15,699 bases of DNA from SAR202 cluster bacterium Io17-Chloro-G7 (GTDB lineage Bacteria > Chloroflexota > Dehalococcoidia > UBA3495): contig MUCU01000033.1 in the NCBI GenBank assembly GCA_002817055.1, positions 1-15,699 on the forward strand. Direction: 5' to 3'. The position numbers and the translations under genes were made by a program. Position 1 is the first letter of the stretch, and each line of letters begins with the position of its first letter. Positions 15,441 through 15,699 of the stretch are shown in pieces. Under the pieces are notes generated by a model. The model saw nothing but the letters and a program-made list of their open reading frames with translations, was not told the DNA's origin and made no database searches.

Positions 15441-15499
15441 CGCCCTCAATCGAAGAAGCCCTCTTTTATCTCAAAAGAGGGCTTCTTCGATTGAGGGCG
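15441..15499. repeat. Perfect 27-bp inverted repeat with 5-nt loop
   Basis: Left arm 15441-15467 (begins CGCCCTCAATCG, ends CCCTCTTTT) and right arm 15473-15499 are exact reverse complements, separated by ATCTC. The flanking bases do not pair. It begins 24 nt after the ferredoxin stop. There is no T-tract after the right arm on either strand; the A/T pairs sit beside the loop. It may end the P450-ferredoxin transcript as a bidirectional terminator or act as a processing or stabilising hairpin. Confidence 0.9.
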
Positions 15500-15699
15500 C
15501 CTGGTGTATTTCCCAACCTGCTCGGAGAGTTTAGTGCCGCAATATCTTTGGGACGCCAAGCCTACCGCAAGTGGGGATAGGGTCTCAGAGGTGTTGTTTA
15601 GTCTAATACCAATTTTGTTTATCCTCAGCGCAATCAAGAGTTGGGAAGTTGAGTCATAGCCTGCTGCATCCACTGCCAACCGATTAGCCGCCGCAGGCG
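15500..15699. other. Unassigned end of the window
   Basis: No supported gene. A minus-strand frame of 77 codons (15446-15679) runs through the whole palindrome and has no recognisable motif, so I do not call it. The window ends here. Confidence 0.4.

Noticed and set aside
15446..15679. 77-codon minus-strand open frame at the window end
   Set aside because: It reads through the whole perfect palindrome and shows no recognisable motif; likely chance.

Overview
The window reads as a bacterial chromosome of roughly 55% G+C, carrying mostly housekeeping genes. My best guess for the source is a Chloroflexota of the Dehalococcoidia/SAR202 type. The reasons are a cobalamin-dependent class II ribonucleotide reductase with NrdR as the dNTP module, a division cluster cut down to rsmH-ftsA-ftsZ with no peptidoglycan genes, and a P450/ferredoxin pair of the kind expected in an aerobic relative. 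This assignment is inference; no rRNA marker is present.

Layout. 22-4042 (minus strand): nrdJ, a roughly 640-bp stretch with decayed repeats, a 79-codon gene fused by adjacency to nrdR, and an nrdR promoter that carries two tandem NrdR-box-like sites. 4147-5470 (plus): an aldo/keto reductase with an inverted repeat around its putative promoter and a hairpin terminator. 5486-9179 (minus): rsmH, ftsA and ftsZ, with three 17-bp tandem repeats running into the ftsZ stop codon. 9180-10114: a 935-bp non-coding divergent region with a tig promoter and a structured leader. 10115-13581 (plus): tig-clpP-clpX, the ribosome-associated chaperone and the ClpXP protease. 13842-15416 (plus): a cytochrome P450 and its small [3Fe-4S]-type ferredoxin, preceded by a strong promoter with an adjacent inverted repeat. 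15441-15499: a perfect 27-bp-arm palindrome.

How the genes fit together. NrdJ makes deoxyribonucleotides and NrdR should repress its own operon through the tandem boxes when dATP is high. RsmH modifies the ribosomal decoding centre, and FtsA anchors the FtsZ ring. Trigger factor handles nascent chains, and ClpXP degrades tagged or misfolded proteins. The P450 and ferredoxin form a two-gene monooxygenase unit that must borrow a ferredoxin reductase from elsewhere.

I found no mobile element, CRISPR array, phage gene or tRNA. No clearly new multi-gene system is visible. The items most worth a second look are regulatory or structural: the NrdR operator layout, the long palindrome, the P450 operator-like repeat, and the small gene that follows nrdR.
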